This document shows positions 9,789 through 19,084 of a stretch of DNA of 64,000 nt, one piece after another. How positions within the stretch are numbered: the stretch's first letter is position 1; every line of letters begins with the position of its first letter. Source of the DNA: CAIOYC01 sp964243985 (lineage in GTDB: Bacteria > Pseudomonadota > Alphaproteobacteria > Caulobacterales > Caulobacteraceae); contig CAXTHJ010000004.1 in the NCBI GenBank assembly GCA_964243985.1, positions 1 to 64,000 of the forward strand. Reading direction: 5' to 3'. Made by a program: the position numbers and the translations under genes. The notes beneath the pieces were generated by a model that was not told the DNA's origin, made no database searches, and worked only from the letters and a program-made list of their open reading frames with translations.

Positions 9789-11096
9789 TCACGCCGCTCC
9801 AAAAACCCGATCAAACACTACGTTCACGTGCTTGAAGTGGTAGTCGAGGTCGAACAGCGCCTCCAGATCCGCATCAGTCATGTGCGGTCGGACGTCCGGG
9901 TCCTCCTTCAGGAAGTCGATGAAGCGGCCTTCGCCGCGCCAGACCTTCATGGCGTTGCGCTGCACGGCGGCGTAGGCGTCCTCGCGAACGACGCCTTTCT
10001 GCGTCAGCGCCAGCATCACCCGTTGTGAGTGGACCAGACCGCCCAGGCGATCCAGGTTCTTCAGCATGTTCTCCGGATAGATCACCAGCCGCTCCATCAC
10101 GGAGGCGAGGCGGCGAAGGGCGAAATCGAGGTGCACCGTGGCGTCCGGCCCGATGCCGCGCTCGACCGAGGAGTGGCTAATGTCCCGCTCGTGCCACAGC
10201 GCCACGTTCTCCAGTGCTGGAACCACGGCCGAGCGGACCAGGCGCGCGAGCCCGGTCAGGTTCTCGGTCAGCACCGGATTACGCTTGTGCGGCATGGCGC
10301 TGGAGCCCTTCTGGCCGGGATCGAACGGCTCCTCGGCCTCCAGCACTTCGGTCCGTTGCAGGTGGCGGATTTCGGTGGCCAGGCGTTCGACCGAGGAAGC
10401 GACTACGGCCAGTGCGGCGAAATAGGCGGCGTGGCGGTCGCGCGGGATCACCTGCGTCGAAACCGGCTCGACAGTCAGGTGCATCTTCTCGGCGACGTAG
10501 CTTTCCACGAAGGGATCAACATTGGCGAAGGTGCCGACCGCGCCGGAGATGGCGCAGGTGGCCACCTCGAACCGCGCCATGGCCAGCCGCTCCTTGGCCC
10601 TTTGGAACTCGGCGTAGTAGCCGGCGAGCTTCAAGCCGAAGGTGGTGGGCTCGGCATGGATGCCGTGGCTGCGGCCGACAGTTGGGGTTAACTTATGCTC
10701 CAACGCCCGGCGCTTGATGGCCTTGAGCACGAGGTCCACGTCCTCGATCAGTAGGTCGGCGGCCCGGGAAAGTTGCACGGCGAGACAGGTGTCCAGCACA
10801 TCCGACGAGGTCATGCCCTGGTGCAGGAAGCGCGCTTCCGGGCCGACGATCTCCGAGACGTGGGTTAAAAAGGCGATCACGTCGTGCTTAGTGGTGCGCT
10901 CAATTTCGTCGATGCGATCGGCGTCGAAGGTGGCCGCCTCGCCCTTGGCCCAGATCTCGGCGGCGGCGGATTTGGGGATCACGCCGAGGTCCGCCATGGC
11001 GTCGGCGGCATGGGCCTCGATCTCGAACCAGATGCGATAACGGGTCTCGGGCGACCACAGGGCCGCCATCTCGGCGCGGGAATAACGGGGGATCAT
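9789..11096 (-). CDS. purB: Adenylosuccinate lyase
   Basis: 435-residue member of the fumarase/aspartase superfamily that acts twice in purine synthesis, splitting SAICAR and adenylosuccinate with release of fumarate. The family signature SSAMPHKRNP holds the catalytic-loop Ser, and TVGRSHGIHAEPTTFG carries the conserved His. It lies just beyond the channel gene, which separates it from the other pur genes, and converges on that gene with two bases between stops. Confidence 0.97.
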   Translation of the reverse strand: MIPRYSRAEMAALWSPETRYRIWFEIEAHAADAMADLGVIPKSAAAEIWAKGEAATFDADRIDEIERTTKHDVIAFLTHVSEIVGPEARFLHQGMTSSDVLDTCLAVQLSRAADLLIEDVDLVLKAIKRRALEHKLTPTVGRSHGIHAEPTTFGLKLAGYYAEFQRAKERLAMARFEVATCAISGAVGTFANVDPFVESYVAEKMHLTVEPVSTQVIPRDRHAAYFAALAVVASSVERLATEIRHLQRTEVLEAEEPFDPGQKGSSAMPHKRNPVLTENLTGLARLVRSAVVPALENVALWHERDISHSSVERGIGPDATVHLDFALRRLASVMERLVIYPENMLKNLDRLGGLVHSQRVMLALTQKGVVREDAYAAVQRNAMKVWRGEGRFIDFLKEDPDVRPHMTDADLEALFDLDYHFKHVNVVFDRVFGAA

Positions 11097-11158
11097 GGGT
11101 TTCCGATGCGAGCGTAGACCCTATGAGTCAAGCCGAATGTCCGGCCGAATGCTCTCGC

Positions 11159-12682
11159 CTACGCCTCCCCCCGATCCGCGCGGGCCTTGGCCATAGCCTT
11201 GGCGAGGCCGATCGAACCCAGGAGATAGTGCAACGCCGCCCAAAAATAGAAGCAGAGCGAGATGATGATCCCTCGCCGGGTGGCGAGCACCAACGCGCTC
11301 TTACACTGGCCCGCCAGCATCGCCGGCGATCCCTTGGACGCTGCGCCCCCAGGGCAGGCTTTCAGGAAGCCGCCGGGATCGGCCGCGGAGGGGGCGTGGG
11401 TGAAGGCGCCTATCATCGTGTCTGCGAATCTCGCACCGGGATGGGCGAACCCGAAAGCGGCGAAGTGGTCGATCACCCAGCCGGTGAACGGCGGCCCAAA
11501 TCCCAGAGCGATGAAGTTCAGGAAAAAGAACAAAAGGGCGGTGGCGGTGGCCCGGCGGTGGGTCGGAACCATGTTCTGCACCACGCCGAAGGTCGGTCCA
11601 AGGTAGGTGTAATGAAAGATGCCGGGGATCAGCAGGATCAGCGCCGCAACCTGCCAGTTCAGCTGCGAAAAAGCGGTGATGTAGATGGGCGCGGCGATGG
11701 AGAGGCCGATGCACGGTACGAGCGCGTACCAGCTTGGACTGTGCTTGGACGCCCAGTCGGTGATGAAGCCCCCGGCCAGGGTGCCGAGGCCGGCGGAAAA
11801 TCCGCCGATGACGCCGACGATCAGACCCACCTGCGCATAGTTCAGTCCGAAGGCGCGGATGAAATAAGGCGGGACGAACTGGCCCGAGCCGTAGCTGCCG
11901 AAGGAGGCGATGGTGACGCCCAGCACCATGTTCAGCACCGGCCACTTGCCAAAGAGGGTGGCGGCGACCGCGCCGGTCTCCTTAAGCTCGCGCCAAAGGG
12001 AGAAGCCGTGGGGCGCCTCCGGCTCGATCGTCGCATCGCCCGGCAAGGCGGGCTGAGGTTTGGGCTCGGAGTGTCCCCGGGGTGGTTCCTTGACAAACAG
12101 CCAGACGATCAACGCTAGAACCAGGCCTGGCGCCCCGACCACCATGAAGGCGATGCGCCAGCTGAAGGCCTGGGTCAGCCAGCCCCCCATCACCGCGCCC
12201 ACCATCGTGCCGAGCGGGATGCCGAAGGAATAGATCGACAGGGCCGTCGCCCGCTTTTCCGGTGGATAGTAGTCCGAGATCAGCGAATGGGACGGCGGCG
12301 AGCAGCCTGCCTCTCCGAAGCCGACGCCGAAGCGGAATAGGGACAGGGTCAGGAAACTACTGGCCGTGCCGCAAAGGGCGGTGAATCCTGACCAGAGGAT
12401 CAGGGAGATGGTGATGATGCGCACGCGGCTATACCGCTCCGCCAGGCGCGCGATCGGGATGCCGAGGATGGTGTAGAGCAGGGCGAAATACAGCCCGCCA
12501 AGCAAGCCAAGCTGTCCGTCGCTGATCTTCAGCTCGACCTTGATAGCCTGGCCGATGGTGGCGATGATGGTGCGGTCGATGAAGTTGAAGGTGTAGGTGA
12601 GGAGAAGGAGCGTTAGCACCCAGCCAGTGTAGCTTTTCGTGAACAGCGGCTTAGCCCCGTTGGGGGCTGCGATGTTGGTCAT
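11159..12682 (-). CDS. MFS transporter, spinster-like
   Basis: 507 residues from the ATG at 12682, which follows a strong AGGAGAGG site; the upstream open extension is not needed. Twelve transmembrane helices are apparent with a cytoplasmic loop around residues 200-230. The MFS signature is seen as RLAERYSRVRII after helix 2, with FNFIDRTII in helix 1 and SLFRFGVGFGEAGCSPP in helix 4, typical of the spinster-type group common in Caulobacter and sphingomonads. The substrate cannot be read. It diverges from the GST gene. Confidence 0.88.
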   Translation of the reverse strand: MTNIAAPNGAKPLFTKSYTGWVLTLLLLTYTFNFIDRTIIATIGQAIKVELKISDGQLGLLGGLYFALLYTILGIPIARLAERYSRVRIITISLILWSGFTALCGTASSFLTLSLFRFGVGFGEAGCSPPSHSLISDYYPPEKRATALSIYSFGIPLGTMVGAVMGGWLTQAFSWRIAFMVVGAPGLVLALIVWLFVKEPPRGHSEPKPQPALPGDATIEPEAPHGFSLWRELKETGAVAATLFGKWPVLNMVLGVTIASFGSYGSGQFVPPYFIRAFGLNYAQVGLIVGVIGGFSAGLGTLAGGFITDWASKHSPSWYALVPCIGLSIAAPIYITAFSQLNWQVAALILLIPGIFHYTYLGPTFGVVQNMVPTHRRATATALLFFFLNFIALGFGPPFTGWVIDHFAAFGFAHPGARFADTMIGAFTHAPSAADPGGFLKACPGGAASKGSPAMLAGQCKSALVLATRRGIIISLCFYFWAALHYLLGSIGLAKAMAKARADRGEA

Positions 12683-12811
12683 ATCCTCTCCTGTGGACGC
12701 CTTAAACGTCGACCCCGGCTGGATCGTACGAGCGATCTCGTCGTTTCGGTCACTGTAGCTTTCGCGCATCCACCGCGCCATACCGCAAAATCGAAAATGA
12801 GAAAGACTGTC

Positions 12812-13441
12812 ATGGAACTCGTGATCGGAACCAAGAAGTGGTCCAGTTGGTCAATGCGCCCTTGGCTGGCCCTGAAGCGCATCGGCCAGCCTTTCACCGA
12901 GACCTTGGTGGCGCTCCGCGAGCACGATTCCACGGAGGCGACCATCCGGGCTTGCGGCTCCCCCTCCGGCCTCATCCCGGTGTTGAAGGATGACGGGCTG
13001 GTGGTGTGGGACAGCCTTGCTATCTGCGAATACCTGGCCGACAAGTTTCCCGAGGCGAACCTTTGGCCCTCCGACGTGGCGAGTCGGGCGCTCGGCCGCG
13101 CTGCGGCTGCAGAGATGCACGCGGGCTTCCACTCCCTGCGTGGCGAATGCCCGATGGATCTCTCCGCCGAACCGCGGGATGTCACGCTCTCTGAGGCGAC
13201 GCACAAGGACATTCGGCGGATCGTGGAGCTCTGGAACGAGCTTCGGGAGCGCTTTGGTGAGCGCGGACCGTTCCTGCTGGGCGAATGGTCGATCGCTGAT
13301 GCCTTCTATACGCCCGTCGCCACGCGGTTTCGCACCTATGACGTGCAGCTTTCGGATTTCGGGGATCAGGGCGGGGCGGGACGATACGCCGAGTCCCTTT
13401 TGGAAACCGCCGAGTTCAAGGCCTGGGAAGCGGAAAGCTAG
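12812..13441 (+). CDS. Glutathione S-transferase family protein
   Basis: 209 residues from the ATG at 12812 (another ATG at 12797 is possible). The N-terminal thioredoxin fold starts LVIGTKKWSSWSMRPWLAL, with Ser residues placed to activate glutathione. GLIPVLKDDGLVVWDSLAICEYLADKFPE holds the cis-Pro and the glutathione-binding Asp-Ser pair. The helical C-terminal domain contains GEWSIADAFYTPVATRF with the N-capping Asp. Substrate unknown. Confidence 0.9.
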   Translation: MELVIGTKKWSSWSMRPWLALKRIGQPFTETLVALREHDSTEATIRACGSPSGLIPVLKDDGLVVWDSLAICEYLADKFPEANLWPSDVASRALGRAAAAEMHAGFHSLRGECPMDLSAEPRDVTLSEATHKDIRRIVELWNELRERFGERGPFLLGEWSIADAFYTPVATRFRTYDVQLSDFGDQGGAGRYAESLLETAEFKAWEAES

Positions 13442-14187
13442 ATCAGACCCAGGGACTTGAAGCTCGCCACACCGTCTCGGCCCACCACGAGGTGGTCGTG
13501 GATGGAGATGTTGAGGGCCTTGCCTGCCTCGATCACCCGCTTGGTCATATCGATATCAGCTGGAGAAGGGGTCGGATCGCCCGAGGGATGGTTGTGCACA
13601 AGAATCAGGGCGCTGGAGGAGAGTTCGAGCGCACGGCGCATGATTTCGCGGGGATAGACCGGAGCGTGATCCACCGTGCCGTGGTTCATGATCTCGTCCA
13701 CGACGAGCTGGTTCTTCTTGTCCAGGAACAGAACCCGGAACTGCTCGCGGGTCTCGTGCGACAGCGCCACGCGGACATAGCTGAGCAGCGCCGACCAGGA
13801 GGAGATCACCGGGCGAGCGGCGGCAGTCGCGCGGCCGATGCGGAGCGTGGCTTCGTGCATGAGTTTAAGGTCCAGCGCCGTCTCGGGTCCAACTGTCAAG
13901 GCGCGGCCGCGGCTGTCTGGCGCCGAGACCTTCCGCAGCGCATCCTCCTCCGCCGCGAGCACCCCGCCGAGAGAGCCAAATCGGCCGAGCAGAACTTTGG
14001 CCAGCGGCTTGACGTCCCGCTGAGGAATAGACCGGAACAGAAAAAGCTCCAGGAGTTCGTAATCGGGAAGAGCGGTGAGGCCGCCGAGACGGGCCCGAGC
14101 GCGCAGCCGGTCGCGGTGGCCAGCGTGCGTAGGAACCGGCCTGTTCTCCGATCGCTCACCCACACCTTCGTTTGGTTGATCCACCAT
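13438..14187 (-). CDS. radC: RadC family JAB-domain protein
   Basis: 249 residues: an N-terminal helix-hairpin-helix-like region (about 25-100) and a C-terminal JAB/MPN domain with the JAMM metal motif HNHPSGDPTPSPADID. The name RadC comes from an old repair phenotype that was later reassigned; biochemical function remains unclear. It follows map on the same strand and converges on the GST gene with a four-base overlap of the two stop ends. Confidence 0.93.
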   Translation of the reverse strand: MVDQPNEGVGERSENRPVPTHAGHRDRLRARARLGGLTALPDYELLELFLFRSIPQRDVKPLAKVLLGRFGSLGGVLAAEEDALRKVSAPDSRGRALTVGPETALDLKLMHEATLRIGRATAAARPVISSWSALLSYVRVALSHETREQFRVLFLDKKNQLVVDEIMNHGTVDHAPVYPREIMRRALELSSSALILVHNHPSGDPTPSPADIDMTKRVIEAGKALNISIHDHLVVGRDGVASFKSLGLI

Positions 14188-14262
14188 GCCGCGCCAGCAT
14201 GGCCAAGGGCTGGACGGCGCACAACACCTATAAGGGTGTTCTACTAAATTAAATCCCTGACG

Positions 14263-15108
14263 CTATTCCGCGCTGCTCAAAATCGGCGGTTTATCGAGAC
14301 CGGTGGGGGAATAGGTGAAGACCTCCACACCCGTTTCGGTGACGCCCACCGAATGCTCGAACTGGGCGGACAGAGACTTGTCGCGCGTCACCGCCGTCCA
14401 TCCGTCCGACAGCAGCTTCACCGCCGGTCGGCCGAGGTTCACCATCGGCTCGATGGTGAAGAACATGCCGGGCTTCAGCTTGGCGCCTTCGCCCTTGCGG
14501 CCGAAGTGCAGAATATTGGGGTTGTCGTGAAACACCTGGCCCACCCCGTGACCGCAGAAATCCCGCACCACCGAACAGCGCTGCGCCTCCACATAGGCCT
14601 GGATGGCGTAGCCGATGTCTCCGGTGGTGGCGCCGGGCTTTACGGCCGCGACCCCGCGCTGCAGCGCCTCGTAGGTCACGTCCACCAGACGCCGGGCGCG
14701 GGGCGAGACGGCGCCGACGCCGTACATCCGGCTGGTGTCGCCATGCCAGCCGTCGACGATCACCGTCACGTCGATGTTGGCGATGTCGCCGTCGCGGAGC
14801 GGCTTGGCGGAGGGGATGCCGTGGCAGACCACGTGGTTGGTGGAGATGCACACCGTCTTGGCGTAGCCGCGATAGAACAGGCAGGCGGGGAGGGCGCCGT
14901 GATCCAGAACGAATTCGCGGGCCAGATCGTCCAGATGTTCGGTGGTGACGCCAGGCTGAACGTGGGGCGCCAGCATGTCCAGGCATTCGGCCGCGAGCTT
15001 GCCGGCCTTACGCATTCCCTCGAAATCGGCGGCCGTGTGAACCTTGATCCCGTTGGTGCGAACAGGGGTCTCAGCGATGGGCGCGTCGGCGAGGCCGGCC
15101 AGGTTCAT
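14263..15108 (-). CDS. map: Type I methionine aminopeptidase
   Basis: 281-residue enzyme that removes the initiator Met. The pita-bread metal ligands sit in NIDVTVIVDGWHGDTSRM (two Asp), GHGVGQVFHDNP (His), TIEPMV (Glu) and QFEHSVGVTETG (Glu). GGAG lies 11 bases upstream of the ATG. The roughly 25-residue extension before the catalytic domain is usual in alphaproteobacterial homologues. radC follows downstream. Confidence 0.96.
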   Translation of the reverse strand: MNLAGLADAPIAETPVRTNGIKVHTAADFEGMRKAGKLAAECLDMLAPHVQPGVTTEHLDDLAREFVLDHGALPACLFYRGYAKTVCISTNHVVCHGIPSAKPLRDGDIANIDVTVIVDGWHGDTSRMYGVGAVSPRARRLVDVTYEALQRGVAAVKPGATTGDIGYAIQAYVEAQRCSVVRDFCGHGVGQVFHDNPNILHFGRKGEGAKLKPGMFFTIEPMVNLGRPAVKLLSDGWTAVTRDKSLSAQFEHSVGVTETGVEVFTYSPTGLDKPPILSSAE

Positions 15109-15151
15109 GCTCTACTCCAACTGCCAGGCGACACGCCGGTGATCTGTGACA

Positions 15152-15607
15152 TTACCATAACATAGAAAGCGCGGCGTGAGGGGGAAGGCCCTTGCTATCA
15201 TCGATACCGCCCATCTTGAGGATAGCGCCCCACTCCTCCGGCGTGACCGGCGATACGGAGAGCCGGAACGGGCGCAGCATGGCCATGTTGGCGAGCACCG
15301 GCGCGGCCTTCATTTCCGCCAGCGTCACCGGGTGCGGCAGGCGCGCGACAGGGGCGAATTCGACGCCAACAAAGCGGCCGGTCGGGTCGGTGGGATCAGA
15401 AACGGCTTCGCCGATTACTTCAGCGATGCCAACAACGGCTAATCCTTGTTGCGAATGGTAGTAAAAAGTCCGGTCGCCTTTGCGCATGGCTTTCAGATGA
15501 AGCGCCGCCGCGTTGTTGCGCACGCCGTCCCAGAACACTTTGCCGTCCCGCACGAGGTCATCGAAGCTGTAAGCGTCAGGCTCTGATTTCACGAGCCAGT
15601 AGGCCAT
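15152..15607 (-). CDS. EVE domain protein
   Basis: 151 residues from the ATG at 15607 (GGAGG upstream). It is a single EVE domain of the PUA-like fold, from AYWLVKSEPDAYSFDDL to the C-terminus, with VFWDGVRNNAAALHLKAMRKGD and FYYHSQ typical of the binding pocket. EVE domains recognise modified bases in DNA or RNA; stand-alone proteobacterial members have no assigned role. It is adjacent to sfsA, another nucleic-acid-related gene. Confidence 0.92.
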   Translation of the reverse strand: MAYWLVKSEPDAYSFDDLVRDGKVFWDGVRNNAAALHLKAMRKGDRTFYYHSQQGLAVVGIAEVIGEAVSDPTDPTGRFVGVEFAPVARLPHPVTLAEMKAAPVLANMAMLRPFRLSVSPVTPEEWGAILKMGGIDDSKGLPPHAALSMLW

Positions 15608-15702
15608 GTTTTCCTCCCACTCCGCTGACAAATGAACATTGACGACTATGAACCGAGGCGGTTGGCAGGCCGCCAGCGATTAAGCACAATGTCGGGCTCA
15701 AC

Positions 15703-16419
15703 TCACCGGCGCCAGGGCATGGGGGTGGTGATTTTCACGCCGCCGATCTGCATGTCGCACCGATAGACCAGCACTTCCACTCCGGCGTCGGCGGCGTGGA
15801 TCAGGCCTTTGGCGTAGGTTGGATCGATATCGCCCGCCGTATCGAAGTGATCACAATCGTTCCGCTGCACCACGAACAGCATCACCGCCCGTTCGCCGCG
15901 CGCCTTCATGGTTTCCAGTTCGCGCAGATGTTTGGCCGAGCGGGCGGCGATGCAATCGGGGAACTCGGCCAGGCTGGGCTGGCGCATGAAGTGACAGTTC
16001 TTGACCTCGAGCCAACACGGCGGGCGCTTAGGGCTCTCCAGCAGGAAGTCGATCCGGCTGGCCTCGCCGTACTTCACTTCGCGGCGGATCGAGGTGTAGC
16101 CGGAGAGCTCGGGAAGGGCGTCTAAGGCCAGCGCCTCGGCCACCAGCCGGTTGGGCGCCATGGTGTTGACGCCTACGATACCGCCGTCCGCCTCTACCAA
16201 CTCCCAAGTGAGCGGCAACTTCCGCGTCGTTGATCCCGATTCCGAACACCATACCGTCATCCCCGGCTCCGCCAGGCCGAGCATAGCGCCGGGGTTGGGC
16301 GTATGCACCGTGGTCTCGCCAACCCCATTTGATTCAGAAGGGTCCAGCAGAACATCGGACAGGAAGCGTTTGTAACGGCGGATCAGGACGCCGCGCTTCA
16401 GCGGTTGCGGGAACAGCAT
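15703..16419 (-). CDS. sfsA: SfsA family protein (DNA/RNA nuclease-like)
   Basis: 238 residues from the ATG at 16419, where the family starts (LFPQPLKRGVLIRRYKRFLSDV); a GTG five codons upstream is the alternative. The N-terminal OB-like part is followed by a restriction-endonuclease-like core, with YGEASRIDFLLE and CWLEVKNCHF supplying the Asp and Glu-x-Lys pattern. SfsA was first linked to maltose gene expression in E. coli and is annotated as a nuclease. It diverges from the CinA-like gene. Confidence 0.94.
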   Translation of the reverse strand: MLFPQPLKRGVLIRRYKRFLSDVLLDPSESNGVGETTVHTPNPGAMLGLAEPGMTVWCSESGSTTRKLPLTWELVEADGGIVGVNTMAPNRLVAEALALDALPELSGYTSIRREVKYGEASRIDFLLESPKRPPCWLEVKNCHFMRQPSLAEFPDCIAARSAKHLRELETMKARGERAVMLFVVQRNDCDHFDTAGDIDPTYAKGLIHAADAGVEVLVYRCDMQIGGVKITTPMPWRR

Positions 16420-16485
16420 GGGATGCTTAGTCACTCATAGGGAAGCCGCCCCCATGGGGCAGTCGCCCATAAGGGAAGATCGCCC

Positions 16486-17250
16486 ATGTTGGCCAGCACC
16501 GATCGCGTCACCTGCGCCGTTCTGATCATCGGTGACGAGATACTGTCCGGCCGCACTCAGGACACCAACCTTCGCGACATCGCTAAATACTTCGGCGCCC
16601 ACGGGGTGGAAATCGCCGAGGCGCGGGTGGTGGGCGACATCGAGGCGGAGATCGTCTCCACTCTGATTCATCTTCGCGCTCGCTATGACTATGTGGTCAC
16701 CACCGGCGGCATCGGGCCGACCCACGACGACATCACCGCTGACTGTGTAGCCCTGGCCTTCGGCGTGTCCCTATACGAACACCCCGAGATCATCGCCATG
16801 ATGGAAAGCCGCTGGCAGGGGGAGATTACCCCCGCTCGTCGCCGGATGACGCGAGTGCCGCAAGGCGGCAGCCTGGTGAAGAATCCCGTGAACGGGCCGC
16901 CGGGGTTCCAGATCGGCAACGTGTTCGTGCTGGCCGGCGTGCCTCAGATCATGCGCGGCATGCTGGAAGACATTGGCCACCGGCTGAAAGGCGGCGCGGT
17001 AGTGATCTCCAAGTCGATCCGGGTGGACGGCACGGGGGAGGGCGTCCTCGCCGCTCCGCTGGAGGCGGTGGCGAAGGCGCATCCGGCCATGTCGCTCGGC
17101 TCCTATCCCTTCTTCGGGCCGGACGGTTATGGGTCGAGTCTGGTGATAAGGGGACGCGATCGGGCGGAGGTTGAGTTGGTGGTAGACGAGCTGACGGCGG
17201 CGCTGCAGGCGGCGGGGATTGAGAAGATCAATCCCGCAGAGGACCTGTAG
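16486..17250 (+). CDS. CinA-like molybdopterin-binding domain protein
   Basis: 254 residues corresponding to the N-terminal MoaB/Mog-type domain of CinA (competence/damage-inducible protein A), without the C-terminal deamidase domain. Diagnostic pieces are AVLIIGDEILSGRTQDTN and VVTTGGIGPTHDDITADCVA. Domains of this kind bind molybdopterin or hydrolyse ADP-ribose; the exact role is open. AAGGGAAG precedes the ATG. A hairpin lies just after the stop. Confidence 0.92.
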   Translation: MLASTDRVTCAVLIIGDEILSGRTQDTNLRDIAKYFGAHGVEIAEARVVGDIEAEIVSTLIHLRARYDYVVTTGGIGPTHDDITADCVALAFGVSLYEHPEIIAMMESRWQGEITPARRRMTRVPQGGSLVKNPVNGPPGFQIGNVFVLAGVPQIMRGMLEDIGHRLKGGAVVISKSIRVDGTGEGVLAAPLEAVAKAHPAMSLGSYPFFGPDGYGSSLVIRGRDRAEVELVVDELTAALQAAGIEKINPAEDL

Positions 17251-17260
17251 AAGCTAGTCA

Positions 17261-17288
17261 TCCTCGGGACACGCCGCGGATCCGAGGA
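17261..17288. repeat. Hairpin between the CinA-like and carbonic anhydrase genes
   Basis: TCCTCGG (17261-17267) and CCGAGGA (17282-17288) form a perfect 7-bp stem with a 14-base loop in a convergent gap. No T tract follows on either side, so it is only a possible bidirectional transcription end. Confidence 0.5.
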
Positions 17289-17353
17289 CTCAGCAAGCGC
17301 GGACGGTTGGAGCTGTTGGGTTCTCGGGCTCGGCTAGGCCGCCCAGAGAATGG

Positions 17354-17893
17354 CTAGAGGGGCGCCAGCTCCGCCGCATAGCGCTTCCAGTTTTCCACAT
17401 AATGCGCGGCCGACAACGCCAACATTTGCGACGCGCCCTCATCCAGCGCCCGAATCACCTTGCCCGGCGAGCCCATCACCATGGAGCCGTCGGGAATTTC
17501 CTTGCCCTCGGTGATCAGGGAATTGGCGCCGATCAGGCATCCCCGCCCGATTTTCGCGCCGTCCAGGATGATCGAGCCGATGCCGATCAAAGAGCCGTCG
17601 CCAATGGTGCAGCCATGCAGCATCACCATGTGGCCGATGGTGACGTCGGCGCCGATGGTCAGGGGCGAACCCGCATCGGTGTGAAGCACAGAGCCGTCCT
17701 GCACGTTGGAATTCTCGCCGATCGTGATCGGATCATTGTCGCCGCGTAAAGTCGCGTTAAACCAGATGCTGGCGTTTTTCTTGAGTATGACATTTCCAAG
17801 AACCGTTGCATTGGGCGCAATCCAGTATTCCCCTTTTTTGGGAAACTGAGGCGCTACATCGCCTAGACGATAGACATGGTGCTTTATTTTCAT
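17354..17893 (-). CDS. Gamma-carbonic anhydrase family protein
   Basis: 179 residues from the ATG at 17893. Left-handed beta-helix built of hexapeptide repeats (TVLGNV, ASIWFN, TIGENS, LTIGADVTIG...). The zinc histidines of gamma carbonic anhydrases are placed in VLHTD and GHMVMLHGCTIGD. Many members bind metal without proven hydratase activity, so catalysis is not assured. A TTG eight codons further up is a poorer start. Confidence 0.92.
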   Translation of the reverse strand: MKIKHHVYRLGDVAPQFPKKGEYWIAPNATVLGNVILKKNASIWFNATLRGDNDPITIGENSNVQDGSVLHTDAGSPLTIGADVTIGHMVMLHGCTIGDGSLIGIGSIILDGAKIGRGCLIGANSLITEGKEIPDGSMVMGSPGKVIRALDEGASQMLALSAAHYVENWKRYAAELAPL

Positions 17894-17954
17894 CTGTGCC
17901 CGTCCTAACCGCAACAACTTGCTCGTTAATTTCTTGGAAACTCATATAGCATCA

Positions 17955-18138
17955 ATCTCGTTAGGCGATTCGAGGGCGTGATCCCTCGAACAGTAGGAGA
18001 CCGGGGTGAAGCCATCTTCATCGTGGCGGACGAATGGTCCGCCTAACCTGACGGTAGAAAGCGGCCCGCCCGGCGCCGCAAGCTTCGGCTCCATGATTGA
18101 CAACGCAAGGCGCAGCCCTCCGGGCCGCGCCTTTTTTC
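17955..18138 (+). ncRNA. Structured leader or small RNA upstream of phoH
   Basis: About 180 bases with dense secondary structure and no convincing reading frame. Hairpin TTCGAGGG/CCCTCGAA (17969-17990), hairpin GGCGGAC/GTCCGCC (18025-18043), and a long-range pairing GTTAGGCG (17960-17967) with CGCCTAAC (18040-18047) that competes with the second hairpin. It ends in an intrinsic terminator 30 bases before phoH. It could be an attenuating leader of phoH or an independent sRNA. It does not match the known riboswitch cores I could recall. Ends are approximate. Confidence 0.5.
18107..18138 (+). terminator. Intrinsic terminator upstream of phoH
   Basis: AAGGCGC and GCCC pair with GGGC and GCGCCTT around a TCC loop, followed by a run of six T. 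It is a textbook terminator placed 31 bases ahead of the phoH ATG, so any transcript entering from upstream should stop here unless structure changes. Confidence 0.88.
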
Positions 18139-18169
18139 TTGGCTTTTATCGTTGAACTCGGAGGCTCCC

Positions 18170-18961
18170 ATGACCAAGCGCGCCCTGAAACGTCTCGTCC
18201 GTGAAGGTGAAGTCGATTTCGCCCAATTCGGCGACGAAGCCAAGATTCGCCGCCTGCCGGTGGAGCGGGGCGGGTGGTCGCCCATTCGAGAGCATCGAAG
18301 CGCCAACGACGGGCCGCGCTGCGACGAGCGGGACCAGGGGTATTTGAAGACCATAAAACCCAAATCTCCAGGGCAGGAGCAGCTGCTGAACGCGATGGAC
18401 GCCAAGAATCTTGTTCTCGCCCTCGGCCCCGCTGGCACCGGCAAGACCTATCTGGCCATCGCCAAGGCGGTGGAGGCGCTGGATGCCGGCAAGGTCGGTC
18501 GCATCGTGCTCTCCCGCCCGGCAGTGGAGGCCGGCGAGTCCATCGGCTTCCTGCCCGGGGAGATGGAAGACAAGCTCGCGCCCTACCTTCGCCCGTTATA
18601 CGACGCTCTCTCCGATCGACTCTCCATGAAACGGGTCAAGGCGCTCATGGCCGAAGGGCTGATCGAGATCGCGCCGGTGGGGTTCATGCGCGGGCGCACG
18701 CTGAATAACGCCTTCGTGGTGATCGACGAGGCGCAGAACTGCACCTACGTTCAGTTGAAGATGCTGCTGACCCGCCTGGGCTGGAATTCCACCATGGTGG
18801 TCACCGGCGATCCGCACCAGTCCGACCTTTTGCCCGGCATCTCCGGGCTGGCGGATGTGGCGACCAAGCTGGAGGTTCTGCCGACCGTTTCAGTGGTGAA
18901 GCTGAAGGACGTGGACATCGTCCGCCATCCCCTGGTGGCCGAGATGCTAAGCGTCCTGTGA
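18170..18961 (+). CDS. PhoH family ATPase
   Basis: 263 residues from the ATG at 18170, preceded by GGAGG. The P-loop LALGPAGTGKTYLA is at about residue 90 and the Walker B segment FVVIDEAQNCT at about 185; VTGDPHQSDL is the following helicase-like motif. PhoH proteins are ATPases and putative RNA helicases, related to the helicase core; substrates are not settled. The 60-residue N-terminal extension is charged and specific. The gene is preceded by a structured leader with a terminator. Confidence 0.93.
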   Translation: MTKRALKRLVREGEVDFAQFGDEAKIRRLPVERGGWSPIREHRSANDGPRCDERDQGYLKTIKPKSPGQEQLLNAMDAKNLVLALGPAGTGKTYLAIAKAVEALDAGKVGRIVLSRPAVEAGESIGFLPGEMEDKLAPYLRPLYDALSDRLSMKRVKALMAEGLIEIAPVGFMRGRTLNNAFVVIDEAQNCTYVQLKMLLTRLGWNSTMVVTGDPHQSDLLPGISGLADVATKLEVLPTVSVVKLKDVDIVRHPLVAEMLSVL

Positions 18962-19084
18962 AACTTAACCGCCAGCCCCTTGGGCCCCGGCAGGGTCGCC
19001 TGAGGGCAGCGGACAGGGCCATGTCCTAGAACAGTCTGATCAGCAGGTTGGCTACGGACAGTCAAGTGCATCGCCCTGTTTAGA

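Noticed and set aside
18006..18155. 49-codon GTG frame crossing the phoH leader and its terminator
   Set aside because: It would be translated through a perfect intrinsic terminator and a T run; no family resemblance. The RNA structure explains the region better.
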